Shown here one piece after another: positions 54,012 to 63,914 of a stretch of 64,000 nucleotides of DNA (positions within the stretch are counted from its first letter, which is position 1; the number at the start of each line of letters is the position of its first letter). The stretch is from NCBI GenBank assembly GCA_030827125.1, contig JAURFD010000002.1, positions 186,001 to 250,000 of the forward strand, read 5' to 3'. This DNA comes from Candidatus Nanopelagicales bacterium. GTDB taxonomy: Bacteria > Actinomycetota > Actinomycetes > S36-B12. The notes beneath the pieces were generated by a model. The model was given only the letters and a program-made list of their open reading frames with translations, had not been told where the DNA came from and did not search any database. The position numbers and the translations under genes were made by a program.

Positions 54012-54535
54012 CCCGCGTGCGCAAGGGCCAACCGGACCAGTCGGCCCTGTCCCCCGGTCATCTCAGCCTGAAAACTCGTCGAGGCTGCCTCCCAGGGCTC
54101 GACCCAGATCAGGTCCAAGGCATCTTGGCTCGGTGAACAATCGCCGTCGCACGGAACGATGAAGCACAGGCTCACCGCGTGCTGACGTGGGTCGTGGTAA
54201 CCCGTCACTGTGGGATCAGGGAAATACTCCGCAACCGTGAAGGGCGCCGGATTCACCGGGAGTCTCGGCAGCGCGACCGGCCCAAGGTCCTTCTCCAGAT
54301 GACGCAGGAGCGCCTCGCGCAACCGCTCGCCGTACAGCACACGACCGGACACAAGCGCCCTACTGATACTGCCGTCCGGCATGGCGCGCAGCAGCAGCCC
54401 AATACTCGTGATGTGACCCCAGGAGTCGGTGCGTACGGGAATGGCCTCGACATAAACGAGGGGCAATCGCTCACGCGCCTGCTCGAGATCCTCCGAGCTC
54501 AGCCATGCGCCCCGCGTATCCAGAACGTCACTCAT
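53999..54535 (-). CDS. DUF4916 (NUDIX-like) protein
   Basis: 178 residues from ATG 54535 (AGGGGA 6 bases upstream). Strong DUF4916 pattern: LVYVEAIPVRTDSWGHITSI, RALVSGRVLYGERLREALLR, FTVAEYFPDPTVTGYHDPRQ and ALDLIWVEPWEAA. The family is an actinobacterial NUDIX relative whose NUDIX box is degenerate, so hydrolase activity is uncertain. It is convergent with the enoyl-CoA hydratase. Confidence 0.87.
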   Translation of the reverse strand: MSDVLDTRGAWLSSEDLEQARERLPLVYVEAIPVRTDSWGHITSIGLLLRAMPDGSISRALVSGRVLYGERLREALLRHLEKDLGPVALPRLPVNPAPFTVAEYFPDPTVTGYHDPRQHAVSLCFIVPCDGDCSPSQDALDLIWVEPWEAASTSFQAEMTGGQGRLVRLALAHAGQLD

Positions 54536-54605
54536 TCTCACTCCCCTGCTCAGCTTCGTGCCGAGGACGAACCGCCCTCGAATCGCTCGCCGCCCCCGTG
54601 GGATC

Positions 54606-54611
54606 TAGTCT
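54606..54611 (+). promoter_or_regulatory. TAGTCT -10 box of msrB
   Basis: TAGTCT, CGGGGC, then ATG at 54618. Confidence 0.5.
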
Positions 54612-54617
54612 CGGGGC

Positions 54618-55064
54618 ATGTCGACTGTAGAGCCCACTCGTCCCGATGGATCGCCCTACCCCGTCGCGATGCCCGAGGCGGACTGGCAGGCACGGCTGAC
54701 GCCTATGGAGTACGCCGTACTCCGAGAGGGTGGCACTGAGCGGGCATTCACCGGCGAATACACGGACACCACGACAGAGGGCGTCTACTCCTGCCGCGCC
54801 TGTGGGAGCGAACTCTTCCGCTCTCACGAGAAGTTCTCATCGCATTGTGGCTGGCCCTCCTTCTTCAGCCCGCTCGCAGGCGACCGGGTGGTGGAAATCG
54901 AGGATCGGTCATTGGGGATGCTGCGTACCGAGGTGCGCTGCGCGGCCTGTGGGAGCCACCTGGGCCACGTGTTCTCCGGTGAGGGCTACGACACGCCGAC
55001 CGATCTGCGCTACTGCATCAATAGCGTCTGCCTCTCGCTGGAGCCGGTTCCCGACACCCCCTGA
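54618..55064 (+). CDS. msrB: Peptide-methionine (R)-S-oxide reductase
   Basis: 148 residues, full length. It reduces methionine-R-sulfoxide in proteins. Two CxxC zinc motifs (CRACGSEL, CAACGSHLGH), KFSSHCGWPSFF and the catalytic-Cys segment RYCINSVCLSLE are present. It probably draws electrons from thioredoxin or mycoredoxin. Confidence 0.97.
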   Translation: MSTVEPTRPDGSPYPVAMPEADWQARLTPMEYAVLREGGTERAFTGEYTDTTTEGVYSCRACGSELFRSHEKFSSHCGWPSFFSPLAGDRVVEIEDRSLGMLRTEVRCAACGSHLGHVFSGEGYDTPTDLRYCINSVCLSLEPVPDTP

Positions 55065-55104
55065 TTCGACGGCGTGGATGACCGGCGTCGAAGCCTTTCA
55101 GGCG

Positions 55105-55110
55105 TAACCT
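55105..55110 (+). promoter_or_regulatory. TAACCT -10 box of the DUF3000 gene
   Basis: TAACCT, GACATG, then GTG at 55117. The spacing supports GTG 55117 rather than the ATG at 55114. Confidence 0.45.
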
Positions 55111-55116
55111 GACATG

Positions 55117-55692
55117 GTGAGTGCGGCGGCCGATGACACCTTTGAGCGTGCCCTGCGCAGCCTCCACAACGTGCGCTTTCGCCCCGAACTCGCGGTCGAA
55201 GAGAGCCCGGCACCGCAGCGACTCGCGCCCCACGCGGTCGCCCTCACGGCCGAGTTCGTGGAGGACGACGAGGAACTTGCCAGCGGCCGCTTCGTCCTGC
55301 TCCACGATCCCGACGGTGTCGAGGCCTGGGGCGGCTCCTTCCGGGCGGTGACCTTCATCAAGGCCGTTCTCGAGCCCGATGTCGCCACGGATCCCCTGTT
55401 GACCGGGGTTGCCTGGACCTGGCTTCTCGAGGCGCTCGATGCCCATGCGGGTGCCTACGTCGAACTCGGCGGCACGGTGACGCGGGTCATGAGCGAGTCC
55501 TTCGGGTCCCTCGGCGATCGCGATGTCGCCGGGCAGGTTGAAATCCGCGCCTCGTGGACCCCGGATGGCGACCCCGCGGATATCGGGGGCTCCGCACACG
55601 CCTGGGGAGCGGCGCTCGCGCACGCCGCGGGATTGCTCCCAGTGCCCGAGGGCGTCGCAATCTTGACGCCCGGGCGTTCGCCCCATGAGTGA
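55117..55692 (+). CDS. DUF3000 family protein
   Basis: 191 residues from GTG (or 192 from ATG 55114). Typical DUF3000 sequence: FERALRSLHNVRFRPELAVE, ESPAPQRLAPHAVALTAE, GRFVLLHDPDGVEAWGGSFR and WTWLLEALDAHAGAYVELGG. Function unknown; the order DUF3000-rnd-dxs matches the mycobacterial Rv2680-Rv2682 region. Its stop overlaps the RNase D start by 8 bases. Confidence 0.9.
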   Translation: MSAAADDTFERALRSLHNVRFRPELAVEESPAPQRLAPHAVALTAEFVEDDEELASGRFVLLHDPDGVEAWGGSFRAVTFIKAVLEPDVATDPLLTGVAWTWLLEALDAHAGAYVELGGTVTRVMSESFGSLGDRDVAGQVEIRASWTPDGDPADIGGSAHAWGAALAHAAGLLPVPEGVAILTPGRSPHE

Positions 55693-56893
55693 CTCGCCCC
55701 CTTCACTGCCCTCCGTCCAGACCCAGGACGGCACTCCTGCTGTCACGACGGAGCCCGGGGATCTCCAACGCGCAATCTCGTCCCTGGCACACGGTTCTGG
55801 TCCCGTCGGCGTCGATGCCGAGCGTGCGTCCGGGTTCCGATACGGACAGCGCGCTTACCTGGTGCAATTCCACCGTCGCGGGGGCGGAACCTGGCTCATC
55901 GATCCCATCGCGCTCCCTGACCTCACCGCACTGCGAGAGGCGCTGTCCGACGCCGTCTGGATTCTCCACGCGGCAAGCCAGGATGTTCCGTGCCTGCGCG
56001 ACGTCGGCCTGCAGCCACCGGCCGTTTTTGACACCGAAATGGCGGCCCGACTCTTGGGACGCGAACGGGTCGGTCTCGGCCCACTCGTCGAATCCGAACT
56101 GGGCCTACACCTCGCCAAGGGGCATGGCGCGGCCGATTGGTCACAACGACCCATTCCCGAAGAGTGGCGCCACTACGCCGCGCTCGATGTGGAGGTGCTC
56201 CCGGACCTCTACGACCTCCTTCATGACGAACTCGTGGCGACGGGCAAGGATCAGTGGGAACGCGAAGAGTCGGAAGCTGTGCGGGTCGCTCCACCCCCTG
56301 CGCCCCGGGAAGACCCGTGGCGACGGACATCGGGACTGCACAAGGTTCGCGGCCGACGAAATCTCGCCGCGGTCCGGAGCCTGTGGCAGAGCCGCGATGC
56401 ACTCGCGCAGGAACGCGATATCAGCCCGGGCCGAATCCTCCCGGATGCGGCTATCGCCGCTGCGGCAATTGCTTCGCCATCAACCATCGACGAACTGTCC
56501 GCGCTTCCCGAGTTTCGTCGACGTGGTGCGGCGCGCGACATCCGTCGCTGGTGGTCGGCACTCCAGGAGGCCAGGCAACTGCCCGACGACCAACTACCCG
56601 CCCTCAGCTTGCCGAGCGACAGTCCGCCACCGCCACGCACCTGGCGGGACAAGGATCCTGCGGCCGCGGACCGACTCGAGCGCTCCCGCGCTGCGCTCGC
56701 AGAGCTTTCCGACAGCCTCACCGTGCCGGTAGAAAACCTCGTGACTCCCGACTACGTCCGCCGACTCGCATGGCAACCCCCCGACCCCCTGGATGAAGCA
56801 GGGGTTCGAGCGATGCTGGCCGAGAGAGGCGCTCGTGACTGGCAGATCTCCCTAGTCACAGCGCCGTTGCTCACTGCGCTTGACGACAGTTAA
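55685..56893 (+). CDS. rnd: Ribonuclease D with HRDC domain
   Basis: 402 residues. DEDD exonuclease domain: [44 protein letters not shown] and [16 protein letters not shown] (Exo motifs). An HRDC domain covers about residues 210-290 ([20 protein letters not shown]). A third helical region follows. It trims the 3' ends of tRNA and other stable RNAs. Its stop overlaps that of dxs by TTAA. Confidence 0.93.
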   Translation: MSDSPPSLPSVQTQDGTPAVTTEPGDLQRAISSLAHGSGPVGVDAERASGFRYGQRAYLVQFHRRGGGTWLIDPIALPDLTALREALSDAVWILHAASQDVPCLRDVGLQPPAVFDTEMAARLLGRERVGLGPLVESELGLHLAKGHGAADWSQRPIPEEWRHYAALDVEVLPDLYDLLHDELVATGKDQWEREESEAVRVAPPPAPREDPWRRTSGLHKVRGRRNLAAVRSLWQSRDALAQERDISPGRILPDAAIAAAAIASPSTIDELSALPEFRRRGAARDIRRWWSALQEARQLPDDQLPALSLPSDSPPPPRTWRDKDPAAADRLERSRAALAELSDSLTVPVENLVTPDYVRRLAWQPPDPLDEAGVRAMLAERGARDWQISLVTAPLLTALDDS

Positions 56894-58797
56894 TGCTCAG
56901 CGGTGACGTCCGCCGTCGGGATCAACGCCGTCACCTCTTCGACGATCCGGCGGGTCACCTGTTGAGCCGTGAGTCCGGCATCCTCGAGAACGTGGGCTCT
57001 CGTGCCGTGCTCGGGGAACACGCGCGGAACGCCAAACGTCATGGTCGGCGTCACGACATCCACGTCCTCCATCGCCATCCGAACCGAGGAACCGATTCCT
57101 CCGGCGCGCGAGTTGTCCTCAAGCACCGCCACCAGGTTCGCGTCACGCGCGAGATCGATGAGTTCACCGGGCACGGGCAGAGGCCACCGAGGATCGACCA
57201 CGCGCGCAGGGATTCCCTGGGCGTGTAGCCCGGAGGCAACGTCAAGGGCCAACTGGGCAAACGCGCCGACTCCCACCAAAAGGACTGTGGGATCGTCCTC
57301 CTCGCGCAGCACGTCGACGATCCCCAACCGACGAACAGCCGGCAACTCCTCAACCACCGGCCCCTTCGGGAAACGGATCACCGTCGGTGCATCAGAAACG
57401 GCAACAGCCTCACCGAGGGCTTCGGTCAGATTCTTCGCGTCCCGCGGGGCGGCCAAGCGCAGTCCGGGGACAACGCCGAGGATGCTCATGTCCCACACGC
57501 CGTTGTGACTCGGTCCATCATCTCCCGTGACGCCGGCGCGGTCGAGGACAAAGGTCACACCCGCCTTGTGCAGAGCACAGTCCATGAGCACCTGGTCGAA
57601 CGCGCGGTTAAGGAACGTTGCGTAGACAGCGACCACGGGATGCAACCCAGCGAAGGCCATGCCCGCGGCGCTCGCTGCCGCATGCTGCTCAGCGATGCCG
57701 ACATCGAAGGTGCGTTCAGGGTAGGTGGACGCAAACGTGTCCAATCCCGTGGGACCCATCATCGCCGCGGTGATGGCGACGATGGACTCATCATCCGCTC
57801 CCAGCCGGACCATTTCCTCCGAGAACACATTCGTCCACGTCTGTGCTGACGCCCGCATCGGACGGCCAGTATCCGGATCAATGACGCCAATGCCGTGGAA
57901 ACGATCGGCCTCGTCTGTTTCTGCCGGCCGATAGCCGCGACCCTTCTCGGTAATGACATGCACGATGACGGGAGCGTCGAAAGCGCGGGCGCGGCTCAGG
58001 GCATGCTCCAGGGCGGAGACGTCGTGCCCATCGACCGGCCCGATGTATTTCAAACCGAGGTCTTCGAACATCCCCTGCGGGGCCACGATGTCCTTGATGC
58101 CCTTCTTCATGCCATGCAGGGCGTCATAGAACGGCGCTCCGAAAACCGGGGTGCGCTGGAGCGTCCGACGTCCCCACTCAAGGAAGCGCTCGTAGCCCTG
58201 CGTGGTACGCAAGGTGGACAGATGGTGGGCGAGCCCACCGATCGTCGGGGAGTAGGAGCGCTCGTTATCGTTCACCACGACAATGAGAGGGCGATCTGAA
58301 GCAGCAATCGTATTGAGGGCTTCCCATGCCATTCCTCCGGTGAGCGAGCCATCGCCGACGACTGCCACCACGTGGCGTCCCGATTCACCGCCCAACCGGC
58401 CGTTGAGCTCCCAGGCCTTAGCAATGCCATCGGCGTAGGACAGAGCCGTGGAGGCATGGGAGTTCTCGATGACGTCGTGTTCAGACTCGCTTCGGCTCGG
58501 GTAGCCCGAGAGGCCACCCCGTTGGCGAAGTCCCTCAAACTGCCCGGCTCGACCCGTGACCATCTTGTGTACGTAGGCCTGGTGCCCGGTATCCCAGACG
58601 ATGGCATCGCGGGGGGAGTCGAAGACCCGATGAAGTGCCAGAGTGAGCTCCACGACACCCAAATTGGGACCTAGGTGCCCACCGGTCCGTGATACCCGGT
58701 CGACGAGGAACCGGCGGACCTCCTCGGCCAGCGCGGGCAAGTCCTCCTCCGGGACAGCACGAAGGTCAGAGGGTGAATGGATTCCCTCAAGCAGCAC
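56890..58797 (-). CDS. dxs: 1-Deoxy-D-xylulose-5-phosphate synthase
   Basis: 635 residues from GTG 58797 (GGGAGG upstream); the 23-residue open prefix is not needed. Thiamine-diphosphate enzyme of the MEP isoprenoid pathway: [46 protein letters not shown] and [18 protein letters not shown]. It condenses pyruvate and glyceraldehyde-3-phosphate. All expected TPP-binding residues are in place. Confidence 0.97.
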   Translation of the reverse strand: MLLEGIHSPSDLRAVPEEDLPALAEEVRRFLVDRVSRTGGHLGPNLGVVELTLALHRVFDSPRDAIVWDTGHQAYVHKMVTGRAGQFEGLRQRGGLSGYPSRSESEHDVIENSHASTALSYADGIAKAWELNGRLGGESGRHVVAVVGDGSLTGGMAWEALNTIAASDRPLIVVVNDNERSYSPTIGGLAHHLSTLRTTQGYERFLEWGRRTLQRTPVFGAPFYDALHGMKKGIKDIVAPQGMFEDLGLKYIGPVDGHDVSALEHALSRARAFDAPVIVHVITEKGRGYRPAETDEADRFHGIGVIDPDTGRPMRASAQTWTNVFSEEMVRLGADDESIVAITAAMMGPTGLDTFASTYPERTFDVGIAEQHAAASAAGMAFAGLHPVVAVYATFLNRAFDQVLMDCALHKAGVTFVLDRAGVTGDDGPSHNGVWDMSILGVVPGLRLAAPRDAKNLTEALGEAVAVSDAPTVIRFPKGPVVEELPAVRRLGIVDVLREEDDPTVLLVGVGAFAQLALDVASGLHAQGIPARVVDPRWPLPVPGELIDLARDANLVAVLEDNSRAGGIGSSVRMAMEDVDVVTPTMTFGVPRVFPEHGTRAHVLEDAGLTAQQVTRRIVEEVTALIPTADVTAEH

Positions 58798-58862
58798 TGC
58801 GCCTCCCTCGTTCGACCGACTTAGTGTAGGCGTGCCGAGCCCTCCGCACCCGTCGGCAACGC

Positions 58863-59225
58863 TCACAGCCGGTTTACCCAGCGCCGACCGGAGAGCGCTT
58901 CGTGGACCAACTCCACCTCGCGTAGGCGCGCGGAGAGGTAGGCCCCCTCGACCTCGAGGGCCTTAAGGACCTGGTCGACATCGACGCCCGTCGGGCCGAG
59001 GTCCGCGCGCGCCGTGGCATAGGCGGCCCGGGCGCCTTCGCGCCGTGCCTCGAGGTCACGGATGAGCCGATGAGCAAGGGCGACGGGGAACTCCCGCCAC
59101 ACCGGCTGCATCCGCCACTCCGGCGACCCCAGATCCAGCATCCACGCCGACGAGCGTGCGACGAACTCATCGTGATCAGGATCGGGGACGGCGCTCGGCC
59201 AGCCGGGCGGCACCCTGGGCGGCAT
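58863..59225 (-). CDS. Conserved hypothetical protein beside aconitase
   Basis: 120 residues from ATG 59225, 4 bases after the aconitase stop. Sequence: Pro-rich start ([20 protein letters not shown]), [20 protein letters not shown], then a mostly helical C-terminus ([38 protein letters not shown]). The arrangement suggests a coiled helical pair. I do not recognise a family. Co-transcription with acn is likely. Confidence 0.72.
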   Translation of the reverse strand: MPPRVPPGWPSAVPDPDHDEFVARSSAWMLDLGSPEWRMQPVWREFPVALAHRLIRDLEARREGARAAYATARADLGPTGVDVDQVLKALEVEGAYLSARLREVELVHEALSGRRWVNRL

Positions 59226-59229
59226 GGGA

Positions 59230-61899
59230 TCAGACGAGTGAGCGCAGGACGTACTGCAGGATTCCGCCGTGACGGAAGTACTCCGCCTCACCCGGCGTGT
59301 CGATTCGCACTAGGGCGGTGAATTCCACCGTACGGCCATCCGCAGCGACAGCCTCGACTTCGACCATGGGCGGCGTCCTGCCGTCGTTGAATTCGGTGAT
59401 CCCGCGGATGGTGAAGACCTCGTCACCCTGAAGGCCAAGCGAGTCAGCGCTCATCCCTTCGGGGAACTGCAAAGGAAGGACTCCCATGCCGATGAGGTTG
59501 GAGCGGTGAATGCGCTCATAGGACTGTGCGATCACTGCCTTGACACCCAGCAGGGCGGTGCCCTTGGCTGCCCAGTCACGGCTCGAACCCGACCCGTATT
59601 CCTTGCCGGCGAGGATCACCAGCGGCGTGTGGTGCTGCGCATACGCCATAGCCGCGTCGTAAACCGGAACGGTGTCATCGTTCGGGGTGGTGAAGTCCAC
59701 CGTGAAGCCACCCTCGACATCGTGCAGCATGAGGTTCTTCAGCCGGATATTCGCAAAGGTCCCGCGAATCATCACCTCGTGATTGCCGCGCCGGGAACCG
59801 TAGGAGTTGAAGTCCTTGCGTTCGACGCCATGCTCGGCAAGGTAGATACCCGCGGGACTGTCCGCCTTGATGTTGCCCGCCGGTGAAATGTGGTCGGTGG
59901 TTACCGAGTCGCCCAGCTTAAGCAGCACCCGAGCGCCGTTGATGTCATGAACGGGTTCCGGTGCACGACCCATGCCGTCGAAGTACGGGGGCTTGCGCAC
60001 GTAGGTGCTGTGCTCGTCCCAGGTGAAGCGCTCTCCGGTGGGTGTCGGCAGGGCCCTCCAGCGCTCGTCTCCGCGATAGACGTCGGCGTACCGCGAAGCG
60101 AACATCTCCTCATCGATCGTCTCTGCAATCACGGCGTCAACCTCGGTCGGACTCGGCCAGATATCCGCGAGAAAAACCGGTTGCCCGGCGTTGTCGAGCC
60201 CGAGCGGCTCAGTGGCAAAATCAATATCCATCGTTCCCGCAATCGCGTAGGCGACCACGAGCGGCGGGGATGCAAGGTAGTTCATCTTGACGTCCGGATT
60301 GATCCGGCCCTCGAAATTGCGATTGCCGCTGAGCACCGACACCACCGCGAGATCAGCCTCGTTAACCGCCGCGCTCACCTCCGGGATGAGCGGGCCTGAG
60401 TTGCCGATGCAGACCGTGCAGCCGTAGCCCACGGTGTTGAAGCCCAGCTTGTCCAGGTAGGGCGTCAGCCCCGCCTTGTTGTAGTAGTCGGTGACGACCT
60501 GCGACCCGGGGCCGAGGGTGGTCTTCACCCACGGCTTGCGGGTGAGTCCGGCCTCGACGGCCTTCTTGGCGAGAAGTCCGGCACCGACCATCACGGAAGG
60601 ATTCGACGTGTTCGTGCACGAGGTGATGGCCGCGATGGCCACCGCACCATGACCGATCTCGACCGGCGTGCCGTCAATGACGGTCTCAACGGCCGCTGCC
60701 GGCTCCTTGGTGTAGGCGCCGAGGTCACGCTGGAAGGCGGACTTCGACTCCGACAGCGATACGCGATCTTGAGGACGCTTCGGGCCAGCGAGGGAGGGCA
60801 CCACCGTGCCGAGGTCGAGCTCGAGGTACTCGGAGTACGCCGCCTCGTGGGCCGGGTCATGCCACAGCCCCTGTTCGCGCGCGTACGTCTCCACCAAGGC
60901 CACCTGCTCAGCACTGCGACCGGTCAGACGCAGATAGTCGGTGGTCGCCTCGTCGATCGGGAAGATCGCTACCGTCGATCCGTACTCCGGGCTCATGTTG
61001 CCGATGGTGGCCCGATCGGCGAGCGGCACCGCGCCGACACCATCGCCGTAAAACTCGACGAACTTGCCCACCACGCCGTGCGCTCTGAGCATCGCGGTAA
61101 TGGTGAGGACGAGGTCTGTAGCCGTCGCACCCACCGGCAGTTCCCCGGTCAACTTGAAGCCCACGACACGTGGGATCAACATGGACACCGGCTGCCCGAG
61201 CATCGCGGCCTCCGCCTCGATGCCGCCCACGCCCCAGCCGAGAACACCGAGTCCGTTGACCATCGTGGTGTGAGAATCGGTACCGACAACGGTGTCGGGA
61301 TAGGCAGCTCCGCCACGCGCCATTACGACGCGGGCGAGATGCTCGATGTTGACCTGGTGAACGATGCCCGTCCCGGGTGGAACGACCTTGAACTCCTCGA
61401 ACGCGTCCTGACCCCAGCGAAGGAACTGGTAACGCTCTCGGTTGCGCTCGTACTCGAGAGCGACGTTCAGATCCGCAGCGTCCGGTCGACCGAAGTAGTC
61501 GGCGATCACGCTGTGATCGATGACGAGTTCGGCCGGGGCCAGCGGCTCGATCTTGGCTGGATCTCCGCCGAGGTCGGCGACGGCTTCGCGCATCGTGGCC
61601 AGATCCACCACGACGGGAACACCGGTGAAGTCCTGCATGATCACCCGGGCCGGCGTGAACTGGATCTCCTGAGTGGGTTGTGCCGTCGGGTCCCATGACC
61701 CAAGGGCGCTGATCTGCTCGGCGGTGACGTTGGTGCCGTCCTCGGTGCGCAGGAGATTTTCGAGCAGAACCTTATGGGTAAAGGGAAGGCGGTCCGAGCC
61801 GGGAACGGCATCGATGCGGTAGATCTCGTATGACTGCCCACCGACCTCCAGGGAGCTGCGCGCTCCGAAGGTGTTCGGTCCGGTCGCGCCCTCGCCCAT
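59230..61899 (-). CDS. acnA: Aconitate hydratase A
   Basis: 889 residues from ATG 61899, preceded by AGGAGGT. A [4Fe-4S] enzyme that interconverts citrate and isocitrate. Cluster ligands are in [13 protein letters not shown] and [13 protein letters not shown]. Other parts include [19 protein letters not shown] and the swivelling domain ([19 protein letters not shown]). The 5' region contains a perfect 20-base palindrome likely to be an operator. Confidence 0.98.
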   Translation of the reverse strand: MGEGATGPNTFGARSSLEVGGQSYEIYRIDAVPGSDRLPFTHKVLLENLLRTEDGTNVTAEQISALGSWDPTAQPTQEIQFTPARVIMQDFTGVPVVVDLATMREAVADLGGDPAKIEPLAPAELVIDHSVIADYFGRPDAADLNVALEYERNRERYQFLRWGQDAFEEFKVVPPGTGIVHQVNIEHLARVVMARGGAAYPDTVVGTDSHTTMVNGLGVLGWGVGGIEAEAAMLGQPVSMLIPRVVGFKLTGELPVGATATDLVLTITAMLRAHGVVGKFVEFYGDGVGAVPLADRATIGNMSPEYGSTVAIFPIDEATTDYLRLTGRSAEQVALVETYAREQGLWHDPAHEAAYSEYLELDLGTVVPSLAGPKRPQDRVSLSESKSAFQRDLGAYTKEPAAAVETVIDGTPVEIGHGAVAIAAITSCTNTSNPSVMVGAGLLAKKAVEAGLTRKPWVKTTLGPGSQVVTDYYNKAGLTPYLDKLGFNTVGYGCTVCIGNSGPLIPEVSAAVNEADLAVVSVLSGNRNFEGRINPDVKMNYLASPPLVVAYAIAGTMDIDFATEPLGLDNAGQPVFLADIWPSPTEVDAVIAETIDEEMFASRYADVYRGDERWRALPTPTGERFTWDEHSTYVRKPPYFDGMGRAPEPVHDINGARVLLKLGDSVTTDHISPAGNIKADSPAGIYLAEHGVERKDFNSYGSRRGNHEVMIRGTFANIRLKNLMLHDVEGGFTVDFTTPNDDTVPVYDAAMAYAQHHTPLVILAGKEYGSGSSRDWAAKGTALLGVKAVIAQSYERIHRSNLIGMGVLPLQFPEGMSADSLGLQGDEVFTIRGITEFNDGRTPPMVEVEAVAADGRTVEFTALVRIDTPGEAEYFRHGGILQYVLRSLV

Positions 61900-61916
61900 G
61901 GTGACCTCCTGACGGA

Positions 61917-61936
61917 ATATCTTGACCTCAAGATAT
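61917..61936. promoter_or_regulatory. Perfect palindrome upstream of acnA: candidate operator
   Basis: ATATCTTGA-CC-TCAAGATAT is a perfect 9-2-9 palindrome starting 18 bases before the acnA ATG. Dyads of this kind, with TCTTGA/TCAAGA half sites, are typical of a dimeric regulator; which one is unknown. Confidence 0.6.
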
Positions 61937-62036
61937 CTGAGTCGCCCTACGCAGCGCACAGGGGCGGCTTCCCGGGGAAGCCCAACGTTGCGTGCTACGT
62001 TCGCCATTCCGCGTTGTGCAAGGGAGGGCGAACTCG

Positions 62037-63914
62037 ATGTGCGGCATCGCTGGCGTCCTCGGCAATCCGGCACGCACCGCGCCCTTGATCGGCCCCATGC
62101 TCGACGTGATCACCCATCGGGGCCCCGATGATTCCGGTGAATATGTCGGTGATGCCTTCGCCTTCGGCATGCGCCGACTGTCCATCATCGATCTCGACGG
62201 TGGCCACCAGCCGATGTGGAGCGACGGCGACGCCGTCGGACTCGTGTTCAACGGTGAGATCTACAACTACCGTGAACTCCGCGAGGAACTCAGCGCGGCC
62301 GGTTGGTCCTTCCGGACGCACAGCGCCACCGAGACGATCCTCGTGGGCTATCAGGCGGGTCGGGACGACCTCCCCGCGTTCCTCCGATCCCTGCGCGGCA
62401 TGTTCGGGTTATGCCTCTACGATGCCGAGCGTCAGTGTCTGATCCTCGCGCGCGACCCCTTTGGCATCAAGCCTCTCTACTACCGAATCGATGAGGCCAG
62501 CGGGATCCCAACGGTGCGTTCCTTTGGTTCGGAGATCAAGAGCCTCCTTCTCGACGACGAGTACACCGCTGAAGTCAACGACGAGGCGCTGGTCAACTAC
62601 CTGTCCTTCCAGTTCAACCCGCTCCCGGAGACGTTCTTCCGGGGGATCTACCGCCTTGATCCCGGAAGCTACGCGGTGGTCTCCCTCGCCGACGGATCCG
62701 TCACGTTCGGGGAGTATTGGTCCTACGACTTCGCCGAACCATGGGACGACGAGCCCGCCCTCATCGCCGGTGTGCGCGAATGCCTCGAAGACTCGGTGGC
62801 CCATCACCTCATCGCGGATGTGCCCGTGGGCGCGTTCCTCAGCGGCGGTATCGATAGTGCTATCACGGTCACACTGGTCCAGGAGCAACGGCGTGCGCTC
62901 GGTCAAGAACCGGTTAAGACCTTCACCGTGGGCTTCGACGCCGTGAGCGAGCACGCTCAGGCTCGTGAGGTCGCCGATCGCCTCGGTACGGACCACCACG
63001 AGATTCACGTCGCCCTCGACGAGTACTTGGACGTGCTCCCGCGTATCGCCTGGTACTTCGATGAGCCAGTAGCCGACCCCAGTGCGGTCAGCCTGTACTT
63101 CGTGGCTCGGGCGGCTCGCGAGCACGTGAAGGTCGTGCTCTCCGGCGAGGGTGCCGACGAACTCTTCGGGGGGTATCGGATCTATCGCGAACCGTTTGAT
63201 CTGGATCGCGTACGACAGCTCCCCTCTCCCCTGCGCAAGGCAACGTCCCGACTGTCCCGGGTGTCGCGCCCCTTCCCCGGCCGCAACTACCTTCGCCGCG
63301 CTGCCACCGCATTCAACGATCGATATATCGGGAACGCCTACGTCTTCCGCCCGAATGAGGTGCGCCGGCTACTGCGCAAGCCAATCACCGATGAGCATGT
63401 GAGCCCCGGGCGGCAACTGGCAGGGATCTATCCAGGATTCGATGAACTGCCCGAGTCCCGCCGCATGCAACTGGTCGACATGCACTACTGGCTACGCGGC
63501 GACATCCTGGCCAAGGCGGACCGAATGACCATGGCGCATTCTCTGGAGTTGCGGGTGCCCTACCTCGACCCCGAGGTGGCCGCTCTCAGCGAGCGCATCC
63601 CAGATAATCTGAAGTACCGCGACGGAACCACCAAATGGGTCCTGCGCCGAGCCTTTCGCGGACGCGTCCCGCAATCCACCGAGAACCGCGACAAGCTCGG
63701 CTTCCCCACCCCACTCGGTACCTGGCTGCGCCAGGACCCCGACGCCGTCATGGCCCCCGTCCGCAACAGCGCATGGCTGGCAGGAATCGTCGACATGGCC
63801 GTGGTGGAGGAGCTCCTCGCCGACCATGTCGCCGGGCGCGCGGACAATGCCCGTCGCCTCTTCGTCCTGCTCATGCTCGCCCTCTGGCACGAGCAGTTCT
63901 TTACCGCGGACTAG
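62037..63914 (+). CDS. asnB: Asparagine synthase (glutamine-hydrolysing)
   Basis: 625 residues from ATG 62037 (AGGGAGGGCG upstream). The N-terminal Ntn glutaminase starts with MCGIAGVLG (Cys2 nucleophile) and includes [11 protein letters not shown] and [16 protein letters not shown]; the synthetase domain has [17 protein letters not shown] (P-loop) and [15 protein letters not shown]. It makes asparagine from aspartate, glutamine and ATP. The family also includes amidating enzymes in cell-wall or secondary metabolism, but the layout is that of housekeeping AsnB. Stop overlaps the convergent partial gene (CTAG). Confidence 0.95.
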   Translation: MCGIAGVLGNPARTAPLIGPMLDVITHRGPDDSGEYVGDAFAFGMRRLSIIDLDGGHQPMWSDGDAVGLVFNGEIYNYRELREELSAAGWSFRTHSATETILVGYQAGRDDLPAFLRSLRGMFGLCLYDAERQCLILARDPFGIKPLYYRIDEASGIPTVRSFGSEIKSLLLDDEYTAEVNDEALVNYLSFQFNPLPETFFRGIYRLDPGSYAVVSLADGSVTFGEYWSYDFAEPWDDEPALIAGVRECLEDSVAHHLIADVPVGAFLSGGIDSAITVTLVQEQRRALGQEPVKTFTVGFDAVSEHAQAREVADRLGTDHHEIHVALDEYLDVLPRIAWYFDEPVADPSAVSLYFVARAAREHVKVVLSGEGADELFGGYRIYREPFDLDRVRQLPSPLRKATSRLSRVSRPFPGRNYLRRAATAFNDRYIGNAYVFRPNEVRRLLRKPITDEHVSPGRQLAGIYPGFDELPESRRMQLVDMHYWLRGDILAKADRMTMAHSLELRVPYLDPEVAALSERIPDNLKYRDGTTKWVLRRAFRGRVPQSTENRDKLGFPTPLGTWLRQDPDAVMAPVRNSAWLAGIVDMAVVEELLADHVAGRADNARRLFVLLMLALWHEQFFTAD

